A DNA stretch of 64,000 bases. It comes from Nitrospira sp. (GTDB taxonomy: Bacteria; Nitrospirota; Nitrospiria; Nitrospirales; Nitrospiraceae). Made by a program: the position numbers and the translations under genes. Where the stretch lies: positions 1 to 64,000 of the forward strand of contig JADLEJ010000008.1 of the NCBI GenBank assembly GCA_020846195.1, read 5' to 3'. The notes beneath the pieces were generated by a model. That model was not told the origin of the DNA. It worked only from the letters and a program-made list of their open reading frames with translations, and made no database searches. Shown here in pieces: positions 16,744 to 26,900 of this stretch (within the stretch, counting starts at the first letter, position 1; each line of letters opens with the position of its first letter).

Positions 16744-17162
16744 GGCGGTTCTCGACACCAACATTCTCATCAGCGCTCTCATCACCCCTCGCGGGACTCC
16801 GGCAAAGATATTACAGTCATGGCGGGCTGGACACTTCGATGTGGTCACCAGTCAACCGCTGCTTCTCGAATTGCGAGAAGCCCTCTCTGCCCGCATCTGA
16901 AAGACCGGTACCGCCTTCGCTCTCAGACATTCGCGACTTCCTCACCTTATTCACCAGCACCGCCTTGGTTGTCACGGCACCGGACGTTACTTCAGCACTC
17001 CTCCGTGACCCAGACGACCTTCAAGTGCTGGCCTGCGCCTTGGCGGGCGAAGCAAACTATATTGTCACCGGCGATCTCGACCTCCTCCATCTGCAATCCT
17101 TTGAAGGGATAAAGATTGTGCGTCCATCAATGTTTCTCCAACTCCTTATTTCGCCCACGTAG
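16736..17162 (+). pseudogene. PIN-domain toxin (VapC/COG1569-like), frameshifted
   Basis: The reading frame starts at GTG 16736 (AGGAAG 4 nt upstream, 8 bp overlap with the antitoxin) as VPRAVLDTNILISALITP and would be a PIN RNase. It meets TGA at 16898-16900. Two 1-nt deletions explain this: one near 16888/16889 and one near 16917/16918. Restoring them gives a continuous chain through LELREALS, DIRDFLTLF, DPDDLQVLACA and TGDLDLLHL to the stop at 17160-17162, with all acidic PIN residues (the LDTN Asp, the LELRE Glu, the DPDD and GDLD Asp). As it stands the toxin is dead, unless these are assembly errors. Confidence 0.8.
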
Positions 17163-17247
17163 GCCATTGCCGCTTACGACATACGATTTTTCGCAGAATC
17201 ATGCATCCTGACCATTGCGGTCATACTGCGTCACCGTGCGTCCACAC

Positions 17248-17366
17248 CCCTCGTTTGACTTCCCCTTCCCCGCCCTCCTAGAATCCGGTCATGGCTTCGT
17301 CCTTCGTCCATCTCCATCTACATACCCAATTCAGCCTCCTCGACGGCGCGAATCAGATCGAGCCGC
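17248..17366 (+). repeat. right direct repeat: dnaE promoter and first 25 codons
   Basis: This is the functional partner of 16262-16380. It begins before the TTGACT box and ends at codon 25 of dnaE, after which the two copies diverge completely. The pair brackets the toxin-antitoxin segment. Confidence 0.9.
17255..17284 (+). promoter_or_regulatory. dnaE promoter, leaderless layout
   Basis: TTGACT (17255-17260) and TAGAAT (17279-17284) are spaced by 18 bp, and the -10 box ends 6 nt before the ATG at 17291. Transcription would start at or next to the start codon. No Shine-Dalgarno is present, which agrees with leaderless initiation. Confidence 0.6.
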
Positions 17367-20300
17367 TTGTGCAGCAGATCAAGTCGTTCGGTCAACCGGC
17401 CGTGGCCATGACCGACCATGGCAACATGTTCGGGGCCATCGAGTTCTACCGCAAAGCCAAGGACGCAGGCGTCAAACCCATCATCGGATGTGAGGCCTAC
17501 ATGGCGTTGGGAAGCCGCCACGCCAAGAAGGACAGCGGCCTCGCCCACAACGATTATTACCATCTGATTTTGCTGGCGCGGAACCTGACCGGCTATCAAA
17601 ACCTGATCAAACTTTCTAGCAAAGCATACCTTGAAGGATTCTACTATAAGCCTCGGATGGATAAGGAACTTCTCAAGGAACATCATGAGGGGTTGATCGC
17701 CTTGTCAGGCTGCCTCAGCGGCGAGATTCCCTACCTGATTGGCCAGAAAGATATGGACGGCGCGATGGCCGTGGCGGGTGAATTTCAGGAGATCTTCGGG
17801 AAGGAGCACTTCTACCTCGAAGTCCAAGCCAACGGTCTCGACCACCAGCGCATTGCCAATGCCGGCCTGGTCGAGATCCACAAGAAGCTCAATATCCCGA
17901 TGGCTGGCACCAACGACTGCCACTACCTCAAGAAAGAAGATTCCCATCCGCACGAGTTGATGCTCTGCTTGCAAACCGGCAAGACGCGCAGCGACCCGAA
18001 CAGGATGAAGTTCGACACCGATCAGCTCTACGTCAAATCGACGGAAGAAATCGCGCCAGCCTTCGCCGAGTTTCCCGATGCCGTCACGAACACCTGCCGC
18101 ATCGCGGACAACTGCGATCTGGAACTCGCGCTGAACAAAACGCATTTGCCGCAATACAAAGTTCCAGACGGTTACACACGCGAAACATATGTGGAACAGC
18201 TGGCCATCGAGGGTTTGAAGGCCCGGCTGAAAGAACGCCCCAGCACCATTCTGCCGGCAACCTACGAGTTGCGGCTGCGCGAAGAGCTGATGGTGATCTG
18301 CTCGATGGGATTTGCCGGCTACTTCCTCATCGTCTGGGACATTATCCGGTTTGCCCGTTCACGCGGCATTCCCGTCGGACCAGGACGCGGATCGGCCGCG
18401 GGCAGCCTCGTCGCCTATGCGCTGCGCATCACGGATCTGGACCCACTCGTCTACACCCTGCTCTTTGAGCGATTCCTGAATCCGGAACGTGTGTCCCTCC
18501 CCGATATCGACATGGACTTCTGCATGGATCGCCGCGGCGAAGTCATCAACTACGTCGTGGAGAAATATGGCAAAGACCACGTCGCGCAAATCATCACGTT
18601 CGGCACGCTCGGAGCCAAAGCGGCGATCCGCGATGTCGGCCGGGTGCTCGAAATTCCTTATGCTGAAGCCGACAAAGTCGCCAAGCTGATCCCGAACCAG
18701 CTCAACATGACGTTGCAGCAAGCGCTGGAGCAGGAGCCGAAGCTCACAGAGCTAATCAACACCGATGCGCGCATCGCCGAGCTCATGAAAGTCGCCCAGT
18801 CGCTCGAAGGCCTGGCGCGGCACGCCTCGACGCATGCGGCCGGCGTCGTCATCTCCGAAGGCCCGCTGACCGACCATGTGCCCCTCTACAAGGGGGCCAA
18901 CGACGAAATCGTGACGCAATACACGATGGGCGATGTCGAGAAAATCGGCCTGGTCAAATTCGACTTCCTCGGCCTCAAGACCCTGACCATGATCCGCCGG
19001 GCGGAAGCCCTCATCAACGACACGCATCCGGACCAGCCGCCGCTCTCGGTCGAGCAATTGCCGTTCGACGACGTGAAAACCTTCAACCTCCTCTCCTCCG
19101 GCAAAACCACCGGGATTTTCCAATTGGAAAGCTCCGGCATGCGCGACCTGCTCACCGGCTTCAAGCCGGACCGGTTCGAGGACATCATCGCCATCATCGC
19201 GCTCTATCGTCCCGGTCCGATGGACCTGATCCCCGACTTCATCAAACGCAAGCAGGGCAAAGTCCCGATCACGTACGAGACGCCTGAACTCGAGCCAATC
19301 CTGAAGGACACCTACGGGGTCATCGTCTATCAGGAACAGGTCATGGCGATCGCCAACAAGGTCGCCGGATTCTCGCTGGGACAAGCCGACATTCTCCGCC
19401 GCGCTATGGGCAAAAAGAAGCCGGAGGAAATGGAGAAGCTGCGCGTCAAATTCCTGGAAGGCGCCAAGAACAACAAGATCGCCGAGAAGAAGGCGGAGAA
19501 GCTCTATGAACTGATCCAAAAATTCGCCGGGTACGGATTCAACAAGTCGCACGCGGCGGCCTATGCTGTCGTCTGCTATCACACCGGCTACCTCAAGGCG
19601 CATTACCCGACCGAATTCATGGCCGCGCTCATGACGACGGACATGGGCAACCAGGACAAGATCGTCGGCTACTTCACCGAATGCCGCGATCTCGGCATCA
19701 AGGTGCTGGGACCCGACATCAACGAGAGCGGCAAAAACTTCACCGTGGTCGACCACGCCATCCGGTTCGGCATGGCGGCAATCAAGAACGTGGGCGAGGG
19801 AGCGGTCGAGTCCGTCCTGGCCATTCGCGCCGAGACCGGTCCGTTCAAGTCCTTCTTCGACTTCTGCCGCCGCGTGGATCTCCACAAGGTCAACAAACGC
19901 ATGCTGGAAGGATTAATTAAGACCGGCGCCTTCGATTCCACCGGAGCCAAGCGGGCCCAGCTCATCGCCGTCATGGACCAAGCCGTCGAAGACGGCGCGG
20001 CGGCGCAGCGCGAGCGAGACTTGGGGCAAACCAGCATTTTCGGCGATGAGCTGGGAGGGCCTGGCATCTCAGCGACCCTGGCGACGCCGCCGCTGCCATC
20101 GATCGCCGAATGGGATCAAGCTCAGCGGTTACAGTATGAGCGGGAGTTAACTGGATTTTACATCACCGCCCATCCGCTCACTCGCTACGAGGCAACGCTG
20201 AAAGCGCTATCGACAGCCACAACCACCGGCCTCTCCGATGTGTCCGACGGAAAAGAAGTCAAAATCTGCGGCATCATCGCCTCGGTGAAGTCCATGATCA

Positions 20301-20752
20301 CCAAAAAAGGCGATCGCATGGCCTACCTGAATGTCGAAGACCTGCACGGGACCGTCGAAGTCATCGCCTTCCCCGACCTCTTCAAGATGGCGGGCGAATT
20401 GATCGCGCCGGAGCGGCTGGTGCGCATCACCGGTACGATCGATCGCGGAGACAAAGGCACCAAGTTGCGCGGCGTGAAAATCGAACCGCTCGCCGATGTG
20501 CAGACGCAATCGATCAAGCGCGTGCAAATCAGATTGTCGGATCGATCGGAGACCGCCACTCAACTCCCGAAACTCCGCGACATTTTCATCCGCTATCCCG
20601 GCAACACCACGATTTCCCTCACGTTCTCAATGGGAAATGCCCTGGAAGCCGATACCGTTCCCTTGCCGAATCACAGCATCTCACCCAGCGAATATTTTGT
20701 GGCGGACGTTGAAGATGTGCTAGGCAAAGGAGCCCTGTCTTTGCTATCTTAG
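17291..20752 (+). CDS. dnaE: DNA polymerase III subunit alpha DnaE
   Basis: The 1153-residue replicative polymerase has all expected parts. The PHP domain opens with HLHLHTQFS at residues 7-15. The palm holds catalytic Asp405 and Asp407 in PDIDMDF and Asp558 in KFDFLGLKTL. The fingers carry RPGPMDLIPDF and the GFNKSHAAAYAVVCYHTGYLK thumb-to-finger signature. After the helix-hairpin-helix comes an OB domain (ICGIIASVKSMITKKGDRMAYLNVED). It is the type 1 DnaE that extends the leading and lagging strands. Its first 25 codons are duplicated 986 bp upstream. accA follows after 54 bp. Confidence 0.97.
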   Translation: MASSFVHLHLHTQFSLLDGANQIEPLVQQIKSFGQPAVAMTDHGNMFGAIEFYRKAKDAGVKPIIGCEAYMALGSRHAKKDSGLAHNDYYHLILLARNLTGYQNLIKLSSKAYLEGFYYKPRMDKELLKEHHEGLIALSGCLSGEIPYLIGQKDMDGAMAVAGEFQEIFGKEHFYLEVQANGLDHQRIANAGLVEIHKKLNIPMAGTNDCHYLKKEDSHPHELMLCLQTGKTRSDPNRMKFDTDQLYVKSTEEIAPAFAEFPDAVTNTCRIADNCDLELALNKTHLPQYKVPDGYTRETYVEQLAIEGLKARLKERPSTILPATYELRLREELMVICSMGFAGYFLIVWDIIRFARSRGIPVGPGRGSAAGSLVAYALRITDLDPLVYTLLFERFLNPERVSLPDIDMDFCMDRRGEVINYVVEKYGKDHVAQIITFGTLGAKAAIRDVGRVLEIPYAEADKVAKLIPNQLNMTLQQALEQEPKLTELINTDARIAELMKVAQSLEGLARHASTHAAGVVISEGPLTDHVPLYKGANDEIVTQYTMGDVEKIGLVKFDFLGLKTLTMIRRAEALINDTHPDQPPLSVEQLPFDDVKTFNLLSSGKTTGIFQLESSGMRDLLTGFKPDRFEDIIAIIALYRPGPMDLIPDFIKRKQGKVPITYETPELEPILKDTYGVIVYQEQVMAIANKVAGFSLGQADILRRAMGKKKPEEMEKLRVKFLEGAKNNKIAEKKAEKLYELIQKFAGYGFNKSHAAAYAVVCYHTGYLKAHYPTEFMAALMTTDMGNQDKIVGYFTECRDLGIKVLGPDINESGKNFTVVDHAIRFGMAAIKNVGEGAVESVLAIRAETGPFKSFFDFCRRVDLHKVNKRMLEGLIKTGAFDSTGAKRAQLIAVMDQAVEDGAAAQRERDLGQTSIFGDELGGPGISATLATPPLPSIAEWDQAQRLQYERELTGFYITAHPLTRYEATLKALSTATTTGLSDVSDGKEVKICGIIASVKSMITKKGDRMAYLNVEDLHGTVEVIAFPDLFKMAGELIAPERLVRITGTIDRGDKGTKLRGVKIEPLADVQTQSIKRVQIRLSDRSETATQLPKLRDIFIRYPGNTTISLTFSMGNALEADTVPLPNHSISPSEYFVADVEDVLGKGALSLLS

Positions 20753-20774
20753 TATACGTAATTGGGGGTATACT
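20751..20774 (+). repeat. perfect 7-bp inverted repeat between dnaE and accA
   Basis: AGTATAC (20751-20757) and GTATACT (20768-20774) flank a 10-nt spacer. The left arm begins inside the dnaE stop codon. No U tract follows, so it is more like an operator or weak RNA stem than a terminator; accA begins 32 nt downstream. Confidence 0.4.
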
Positions 20775-20806
20775 CCCGGCAGTTTGACCTTGGAACACCG
20801 AGCCCT

Positions 20807-21772
20807 ATGCGCGACTATCTTGAATTTGAAAAGCCGGTTCGCGAGATCGAAGAGAAAATCGAAAAGTTAGCGGCAGCTGGCTCCGGCAAAGCTTCCACAC
20901 AGGAAGAAATCAGGAAATTGCGCGGGAAACTCGCGCAGGTGGAAAGCCAGCTCTATAGCACCCTGACCCCCTGGCAGCGCACCCAACTCGCCCGCCACCC
21001 CCAGCGTCCCAGCACACTCGACTATATCAGCGAACTCAGCCGAGGGTTTTTGGAACTCCACGGGGACCGTTCATTCGGAGACGACCGCGCCATCGTCGGA
21101 GGATTCGCCAAATTCAACGACCGGACGGTCATGATCATCGGTCATCAAAAAGGCAAAACGCTGAAGGAGCGCATGCAGCGAAACTTCGGCATGCCCAACC
21201 CGGAAGGCTATCGGAAGGCGTTGCGCCTGATGAAGATGGCGGAAAAATTCGGCCATCCCATCCTGACCTTTATCGATACCCCTGGAGCCTATCCAGGCAT
21301 CGGCGCGGAAGAGCGCGGGCAAGCGGAAGCCATTGCCCGCAATCTGCTGGTGATGTCGCGGCTCAAGGTCCCTATTCTGTCCGTCGTCATCGGCGAAGGC
21401 GGCAGCGGCGGGGCCCTCGCACTGGGGGTTTCAGACCGCGTCCTTATGCTGGAGCATTCGGTCTATTCGGTGATTTCTCCGGAAGGATGCGCCGCGATTC
21501 TCTGGGACAATCCCGCCAAGGTTCCGGATGCAGCCACGGCCCTGAAGATCACCGCCCAAGACCTGATGGGACTCGGCGTGATCGATGAAATCGTCCCTGA
21601 GCCGTTAGGCGGCGCGCACCGCGACCCCAAAGCCGTCTGCGACCGGGTGGCCAAGGCCCTCACCAATCAGCTCTTTCAACTGCTCGACCTTCCGCAAAAC
21701 GAATTGCTGAACCAGCGCGATCTCAAATTCCGCAAAATGGGCGCCGTCGAAGGACTCGTCGCGCCAGCCTAG
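20807..21772 (+). CDS. accA: acetyl-CoA carboxylase carboxyltransferase subunit alpha AccA
   Basis: The 321 residues match the usual AccA length. The start [18 protein letters not shown] is the family N-terminus, which is why I set it at 20807 rather than the upstream TTG at 20762. Core motifs include [49 protein letters not shown] and [15 protein letters not shown], the carboxyltransferase crotonase-fold sequence. It transfers the carboxyl group from biotin to acetyl-CoA with AccD to make malonyl-CoA. No strong ribosome site is seen. dnaE-accA adjacency occurs in many bacteria. Confidence 0.95.
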   Translation: MRDYLEFEKPVREIEEKIEKLAAAGSGKASTQEEIRKLRGKLAQVESQLYSTLTPWQRTQLARHPQRPSTLDYISELSRGFLELHGDRSFGDDRAIVGGFAKFNDRTVMIIGHQKGKTLKERMQRNFGMPNPEGYRKALRLMKMAEKFGHPILTFIDTPGAYPGIGAEERGQAEAIARNLLVMSRLKVPILSVVIGEGGSGGALALGVSDRVLMLEHSVYSVISPEGCAAILWDNPAKVPDAATALKITAQDLMGLGVIDEIVPEPLGGAHRDPKAVCDRVAKALTNQLFQLLDLPQNELLNQRDLKFRKMGAVEGLVAPA

Positions 21773-21776
21773 TTAT

Positions 21777-21802
21777 CTGACAGCCTTTTCAACAACCTGT
21801 TA
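21777..21802. repeat. short copy of the stop-codon-associated repeat
   Basis: The stretch ends CCTTTTCAACAACCTGTTA, aligning to the last 26 nt of the copies at 11109 and 37910. Its final TTA is the TAA stop of the minus-strand ferritin-like gene. The left part is absent because accA ends only 4 bp before. Confidence 0.5.
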
Positions 21803-22363
21803 GCGCAGCAACCCTGCATCAGCAAACCGTCGTTGAATCGCCGCCTGCATCGCTGACGACACATCTGCCCGGCATCCATCCAGACTGGGATCTTGTAGAT
21901 ATCGATCAACCGTCCGCGGCAGCTTCTTCCACCAGGCTTTCGCTGAAACACGCGCCTGGTCCGATTTACCATCCCCTCCGGCAAGCAGCTTCCTGATCTC
22001 AGATTCAAAGAAGGCAACGTGGGTTTCTTCGTCATCCACGATGGACTGCATGTCCGGGCGCAATCCAACAAGCAGTTTCGCGAACTCCAATCCCAACGCC
22101 TCGTATCCAAACAACAGCACCGCCAGCGCCGGCCACTGATGCGGCACCGTTGGCAAGACCTCGCGCCCCCATGACTGGTAGCCCACCAGCGTTTCAAAAT
22201 GCTTCAAATGCTCTTCCTCATCGGCTTCGTGCTGCTTGAGAAAGGCCAGCACGTTCGACGGCACATCGCGCAACTGCGCCGCGCGCACCGCCCACAGCGC
22301 CATCGCTTCCGCTTTCAGAAACCGTTCGAGAATCGCACGCTCACTCTGCGCCGGCAGAATCAT
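21800..22363 (-). CDS. ferritin-like di-iron protein
   Basis: The 187-residue protein is all helical and contains four spaced iron-ligand segments typical of the ferritin-like superfamily: ERFLKAEAMALW, EADEEEHLKHFE, FGYEALGLEFAKLL and VDDEETHVAFFE, two of them in ExxH form. This pattern fits a carboxylate-bridged di-iron centre in a four-helix bundle. I cannot assign it to a named subfamily; oxidoreductase, hydroxylase and iron-storage roles are all possible. It is convergent with accA and separated by 12 bp from the upstream flavoprotein on the same strand, so the two may be co-transcribed. Confidence 0.7.
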   Translation of the reverse strand: MILPAQSERAILERFLKAEAMALWAVRAAQLRDVPSNVLAFLKQHEADEEEHLKHFETLVGYQSWGREVLPTVPHQWPALAVLLFGYEALGLEFAKLLVGLRPDMQSIVDDEETHVAFFESEIRKLLAGGDGKSDQARVSAKAWWKKLPRTVDRYLQDPSLDGCRADVSSAMQAAIQRRFADAGLLR

Positions 22364-22375
22364 GACAGGTCCTTT

Positions 22376-23602
22376 TCAAACCGACCGCGACGTGAGCCAG
22401 GCCACCGCGCCCGCGCCAGCCACCTGGCCGCTGGCGAAACAAGCCGTGAGCAGATACCCGCCCGTCGGCGCCTCCCAATCCAGCATTTCTCCGGCACAGA
22501 ACACACCCGGCGCCTCACGCAACATCAAGCGGGCATCCAATGCCTCGAAAATGACTCCGCCGGCCGTACTGATCGACTCCGCCAGCGGCCTCGTCGCAAT
22601 CAACTTCAGCGGCAGCGACTTGATCGCCGAGGCCAATTTAGCCGGATCGGCAAAGTCTTCCTTCGACACCGCTTCGCGCAAAAGACCGACTTTCACGCCG
22701 GTCATCCCCACCCGCCGTTCCAGATGCGTCGCCATGGTTTTCTTTCCACGCGGCTTGGCAAGATCGTTCGTCAAACCGGCCAGGTCGCGGTCGGGCGCCA
22801 AATCCAGCCGCAGCATCGCCGTGCCCTTGGCCGCGATTTCATCGCGCAGGAGGGACGACATCGCATAGACCACACCACCCTCCACCCCGGTGGTCGTCAC
22901 GACGAATTCGCCTTGCCGCCACTTCTCTCCGCCCGCCGGCGTCTGAATTTTCAAAGCCACAGATTTGACCGGATGGCCGGCAAACTTGTTCTTAAAAATC
23001 TCCGTCCAGGCAATGTCGAACCCGCAGTTAGCCGGACGCAACGGACTCACCGACACGCCGCGCTGCGCGAGCCACGGCACCCAGGCGGCATCCGAGCCGA
23101 GCTGCGGCCAGCTGCCCCCGCCTAAAGCGAGAATCACCGCATCGGCGCGAACAAGTTGATCCCCATCGGGAGATTCAAATTGCAACGCACCCTGCGCATC
23201 CCATCCACGCCAGGCATGCCGCACATGGAACCGCACACCGGCCTGACGCAGCCGCCGCAGCCAGGCCCGCAGCAATGGAGCCGACTTCATATCTTTCGGA
23301 AACACCCGGCCAGACGACCCGACAAAAGTTTCAATCCCCAATCCCTGCACCCAGGCGCGCAGCGCATCCGGGCCAAACGAAGCGATGAGCGGAGCGATCT
23401 GAGTCCGCCGCGTTCCATAGCGCGACAATAATTTCTCTACCGGCTCGGAATGCGTGAGATTCAACCCGCCCTTTCCAGCCAGCAAGAACTTCCGCCCGAC
23501 CGACGGCATGGCGTCATACAAATCCACCTGCGCTCCCGCCGCGCTCGCACTCTCCGCAGCCATCAGCCCGGCCGGTCCGCCTCCGATAATCGCGATCTTC
23601 AT
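22376..23602 (-). CDS. BaiN/YhiN (HI0933)-type FAD-dependent flavoprotein
   Basis: The 408 residues begin with the FAD dinucleotide-binding motif IIGGGPAGLMAAE. Next come the family signature GRKFLLAGKGGLNLTHSE, a second nucleotide segment ADAVILALGGGSWPQLGSD, and the C-terminal FCAGEMLDWEAPTGGYLLTACFASG, which closes the FAD site. This matches the HI0933/TIGR03862 flavoprotein family; the substrate is unknown. The ATG at 23602 is used; a GTG codon one triplet earlier is in frame. A TACAAT at 23702-23707 on the minus strand could be its -10 box. Confidence 0.85.
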   Translation of the reverse strand: MKIAIIGGGPAGLMAAESASAAGAQVDLYDAMPSVGRKFLLAGKGGLNLTHSEPVEKLLSRYGTRRTQIAPLIASFGPDALRAWVQGLGIETFVGSSGRVFPKDMKSAPLLRAWLRRLRQAGVRFHVRHAWRGWDAQGALQFESPDGDQLVRADAVILALGGGSWPQLGSDAAWVPWLAQRGVSVSPLRPANCGFDIAWTEIFKNKFAGHPVKSVALKIQTPAGGEKWRQGEFVVTTTGVEGGVVYAMSSLLRDEIAAKGTAMLRLDLAPDRDLAGLTNDLAKPRGKKTMATHLERRVGMTGVKVGLLREAVSKEDFADPAKLASAIKSLPLKLIATRPLAESISTAGGVIFEALDARLMLREAPGVFCAGEMLDWEAPTGGYLLTACFASGQVAGAGAVAWLTSRSV

Positions 23603-23605
23603 CAC

Positions 23606-23971
23606 CTAATCATTCCCCCTTCAAACCGAGCAACCGCGAAGTGGTCATTGACCGGGCGATTGGTTACAAACAGGCACATATACTTTTCAGAGAGGACGAG
23701 GATTGTAGCAAAGTTGGGAGGTGGAAAGAGATACCGATTGCTGCCATCGACAGCCGCGCATTATTCCTGCAACACCAGGAGCAGGGAAAACCAGTTTGAA
23801 CGGCGATTATTCAGAGCCCCGCTGGGGAGTCGTGCAGAAGCGGTCCTTGATGCAAACGCGTCTTGTGCTGGCCATATGTTGTCACGCGGTAGGGTTACGC
23901 TGCAAAACGTAGCGTCGTCGACTTCAACGACTTATGGACTCCACTGATTGCGGAATACCCTCTTGTTACTT
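23606..23971. other. 366-bp intergenic region, no supported gene
   Basis: Between the flavoprotein start and the SIR2 gene stop I see no conserved frame on either strand. Short open frames exist (for example 23721-23912, plus) but encode Arg/Cys-rich sequences with no recognisable domain or ribosome site. The -10-like TACAAT (23702-23707, minus) may serve the flavoprotein. This may be remnant DNA at the boundary of the accessory segment carrying the SIR2 gene. Confidence 0.5.
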
Positions 23972-26900
23972 TCACATGCCACGCTTCCGAACGTAATCCC
24001 TTATTCGCTGGCATCGAACATCTTCCGCAAGCCGTGGCGCGGCTTGCACAATCTCATCCAAACATTGCCCCAACTCTCGTGGGGCCCACTGTTGGTTAGC
24101 AATCACAGCATTTAGCAGACGTAGAGCATCCTCCGGGAATCGTGCGCACAATCTCGATTCGTGTAGCAGATGTATGACGTAGTCTGGATGTTCAATTGGT
24201 TGCAGCCAGTCTTGCGTCGCAGCCAAAGCAGCCGGAAACTCAGATCGGGCAGCAATAATCAGCCGGGTCAATGACTCGGCAATTCGCGGGGTGACGAGGT
24301 CACGGGATTTTGGCCAGACCTGTTGCCAGAACGGCTGGACACGGTTCTTCCAGTAGTCCTCGCGCTGATCGGCGGCACCTTCCAGTGCCTGGGAGAGAGC
24401 CTGTGCGGACTCCTCCAATCCCTCTTGAGGCAACGCCCCAATCGCGGATCGAAACTCATCCACGGTGTAGCCTTCGGTCGGTCCGAGCGCTGCGTACGTC
24501 AGGAAGGCTGCGAACTGCTGGCGGTGTTCGCCTAGGTCGGTGTAGTGGTTTGCGCTCTCCAGGAACTGCGGTTTGAAAGCAATTACCAAGGGCTGATATA
24601 CGCGTGGAGACCACAGAAAACCTTCCCAAACCGATTTTGCTTCACATGGGTTATCCCAACCAAACAGAGGCAACAAGTGTTGCTCGGTCCAAGTTCGATC
24701 TACGCGGAAGAGCGCAATCAATCGAGAACCTAGTAGTACTCGGCCGTGACGGAATCGGTCCACTCCTATATCGCAAAGGTCAGTGAAGAAGGACTTGATT
24801 TCGGTTGGAAGCTGATCGTTGTCGTTCGGCTTTCGTTTGAACCACAGATTAAGTAAAGCCTGCGTGACATGCCCGACTGGATGATTGATGGCCTCGGTAA
24901 CAGGCTGGTCAATCGGCTTGCCATTGCTCGTCATCCCCGTACCAGCTTCGAGCGGCAGGGCCAGAATTCGGCGACACAGGTTCAACAGAATTTCCTCGTG
25001 CAGATTGATCGACCTTGAAACGGTTTCAATCCACCACGTCACACCGTGAGCAATCTCCTGAAGCACGGCGTCGGGCATGGTCTGCACCAGAGGCGCGGCG
25101 TAGCGCCACATACGCTGAACCTGTTTCCCATTGCCCCATGCATACAGTGCATCACTCCAGCGACTTTTAAGCCAATTTCCCTGCGCAGCCAAATCACCGA
25201 GAGCGAACAAGCAATTCAAAGGGTGCTTTTTGCAGACATCACGCCATGTGTCCTCGTGGAACGGCCGCCGTTCGGGTTGCGGCTTTGTAAGCCATTGAAC
25301 GAGCTCGCGCCGCTTTCGCGGTGCGATGTCGACATCTCGGTTTTCTTCATAGTCCGGATCGCCAGTGCCGCTCATCCAGTGTGAAAACTCGTCACTCTCG
25401 TTGGCGGCCAACTGCCATAGCGGGTTGGCCGTGGACAGTTCCGCCAAGCGTGCCGCTGCGGGTGCCTCCAGCACGAGGCCCGAGGCATTCAATTTGGCCA
25501 GATGCAGCCAGACTGAACTGGCCACCAAGTCTTGCCATCGCTCTGGTTCCAGATCACCCCGGTACATTTCACGCGGTGGGCCAGCCAAAATGGCCGACTC
25601 TAGACGCTCCGTAGTGACCCCTATCACTTTATGCCCCTGCAGAGCGAACAGTCTGAATACCTCCCGCCTCGTATCAGGGGACCACAGCCACCAGGCACCA
25701 TCGGCCAGCAACCAATCCACCCACTGACCGGGTGCGATGCAAGTCTCCTGGCTGGCGGCAAACAGAGCCAGTCGTTTGAATGTGGGATACGGCAACTTGA
25801 ACCAGTCCTGGGCAATCCGCGTCGCACGAGCACTGTCATTACCACGAAGCCTTAGCCATGCATCGCGCAGCAATTCGATCAAACTCACCCAGTCACGGAA
25901 ACCCCGGTTCTGCCAGTGTGGAGTAATGGACGGTAAATCCCAATGCGATTGGTCGCTGCGGTCGTTGGCCTTACCCAGTTCGCGCAACAAGTCCAGCGCA
26001 TCACACAGCAGCAGCTGAAAATCATCCAGCAGTTGCGGCAAGGAAGCCGCCCATTGCTCGTCCGCAAGACCTCGCAAGGTTGTATGCACGTGATCGGCAG
26101 CTAGCACCAGCTCCCAATCCACCAGTTGCCGCAAGCGCATAGGCTCGCCCGCGCTTTTCTCTTTGTCGCCCCAACCAAACGGCCTCTTCAAGGCCACCTG
26201 GGGGGCGAGGAGCTCTCGCAAATCCAGGCGTAGTAGGGTGGTCAGTCCCTCCCGCTTCAATCGACCTTTCCAGCGATAGAGATCAGAATCGCGCGGCCGT
26301 GTTTTCACTCGACCGCTGAGCAACAGACGCCACAGTGTGCGCATCAAGGGTCCAGGTATGGCCTTGGGAGCCTGTAGGCGGATTTCATCCAGTTCGGCAA
26401 TCTTGCCATCACGCTCCAGTGAGGCAAAGCGGTCCAATTCGTGTTCGATTAACCATGACCAGCGGTCGTGCAACTGGCCACCACGTTGTGCGATCCAGAT
26501 GATCAGCCTCGAATCATCTAGATGGCGCGTGAGCCAGCGAGCCAGATGAAACATCACGTCATCCCACTCGCTGCCAGTCATGCCACCGAAGGCCAGCAGC
26601 ATTGGTGGTGCGCGGTTATAGGCTGCGGGCCGGCGAATCAGGCTGAAGCGTAATTTGGCATCCACCTCATCATGTGGCGGCACGTCAAACCGAATCAGGT
26701 CGCTGTGCTTAAAGCATTCATCCGAGAAGGCCTCCAGTAACCAGTCCAACGACGGGACAGGATTGAAGTCGGCAAAACGTTTGGCCGGCAGTCCAGACTT
26801 GTCCGACATGGCCCACAACACCCGGCCTACGAAATCGTCTTGCTGTGTACTCGCCGAAGGTCGTGCCAGAGCATGACTGACAACAATGCGCTCCTTGCCC

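Noticed and set aside
18752..19885. 377-codon minus-strand frame inside dnaE
   Set aside because: Antisense to the DnaE palm and fingers; no family features or start signals.
23721..23912. 63-codon frame in the empty region next to the SIR2 gene
   Set aside because: No ribosome site, domain or conserved feature.
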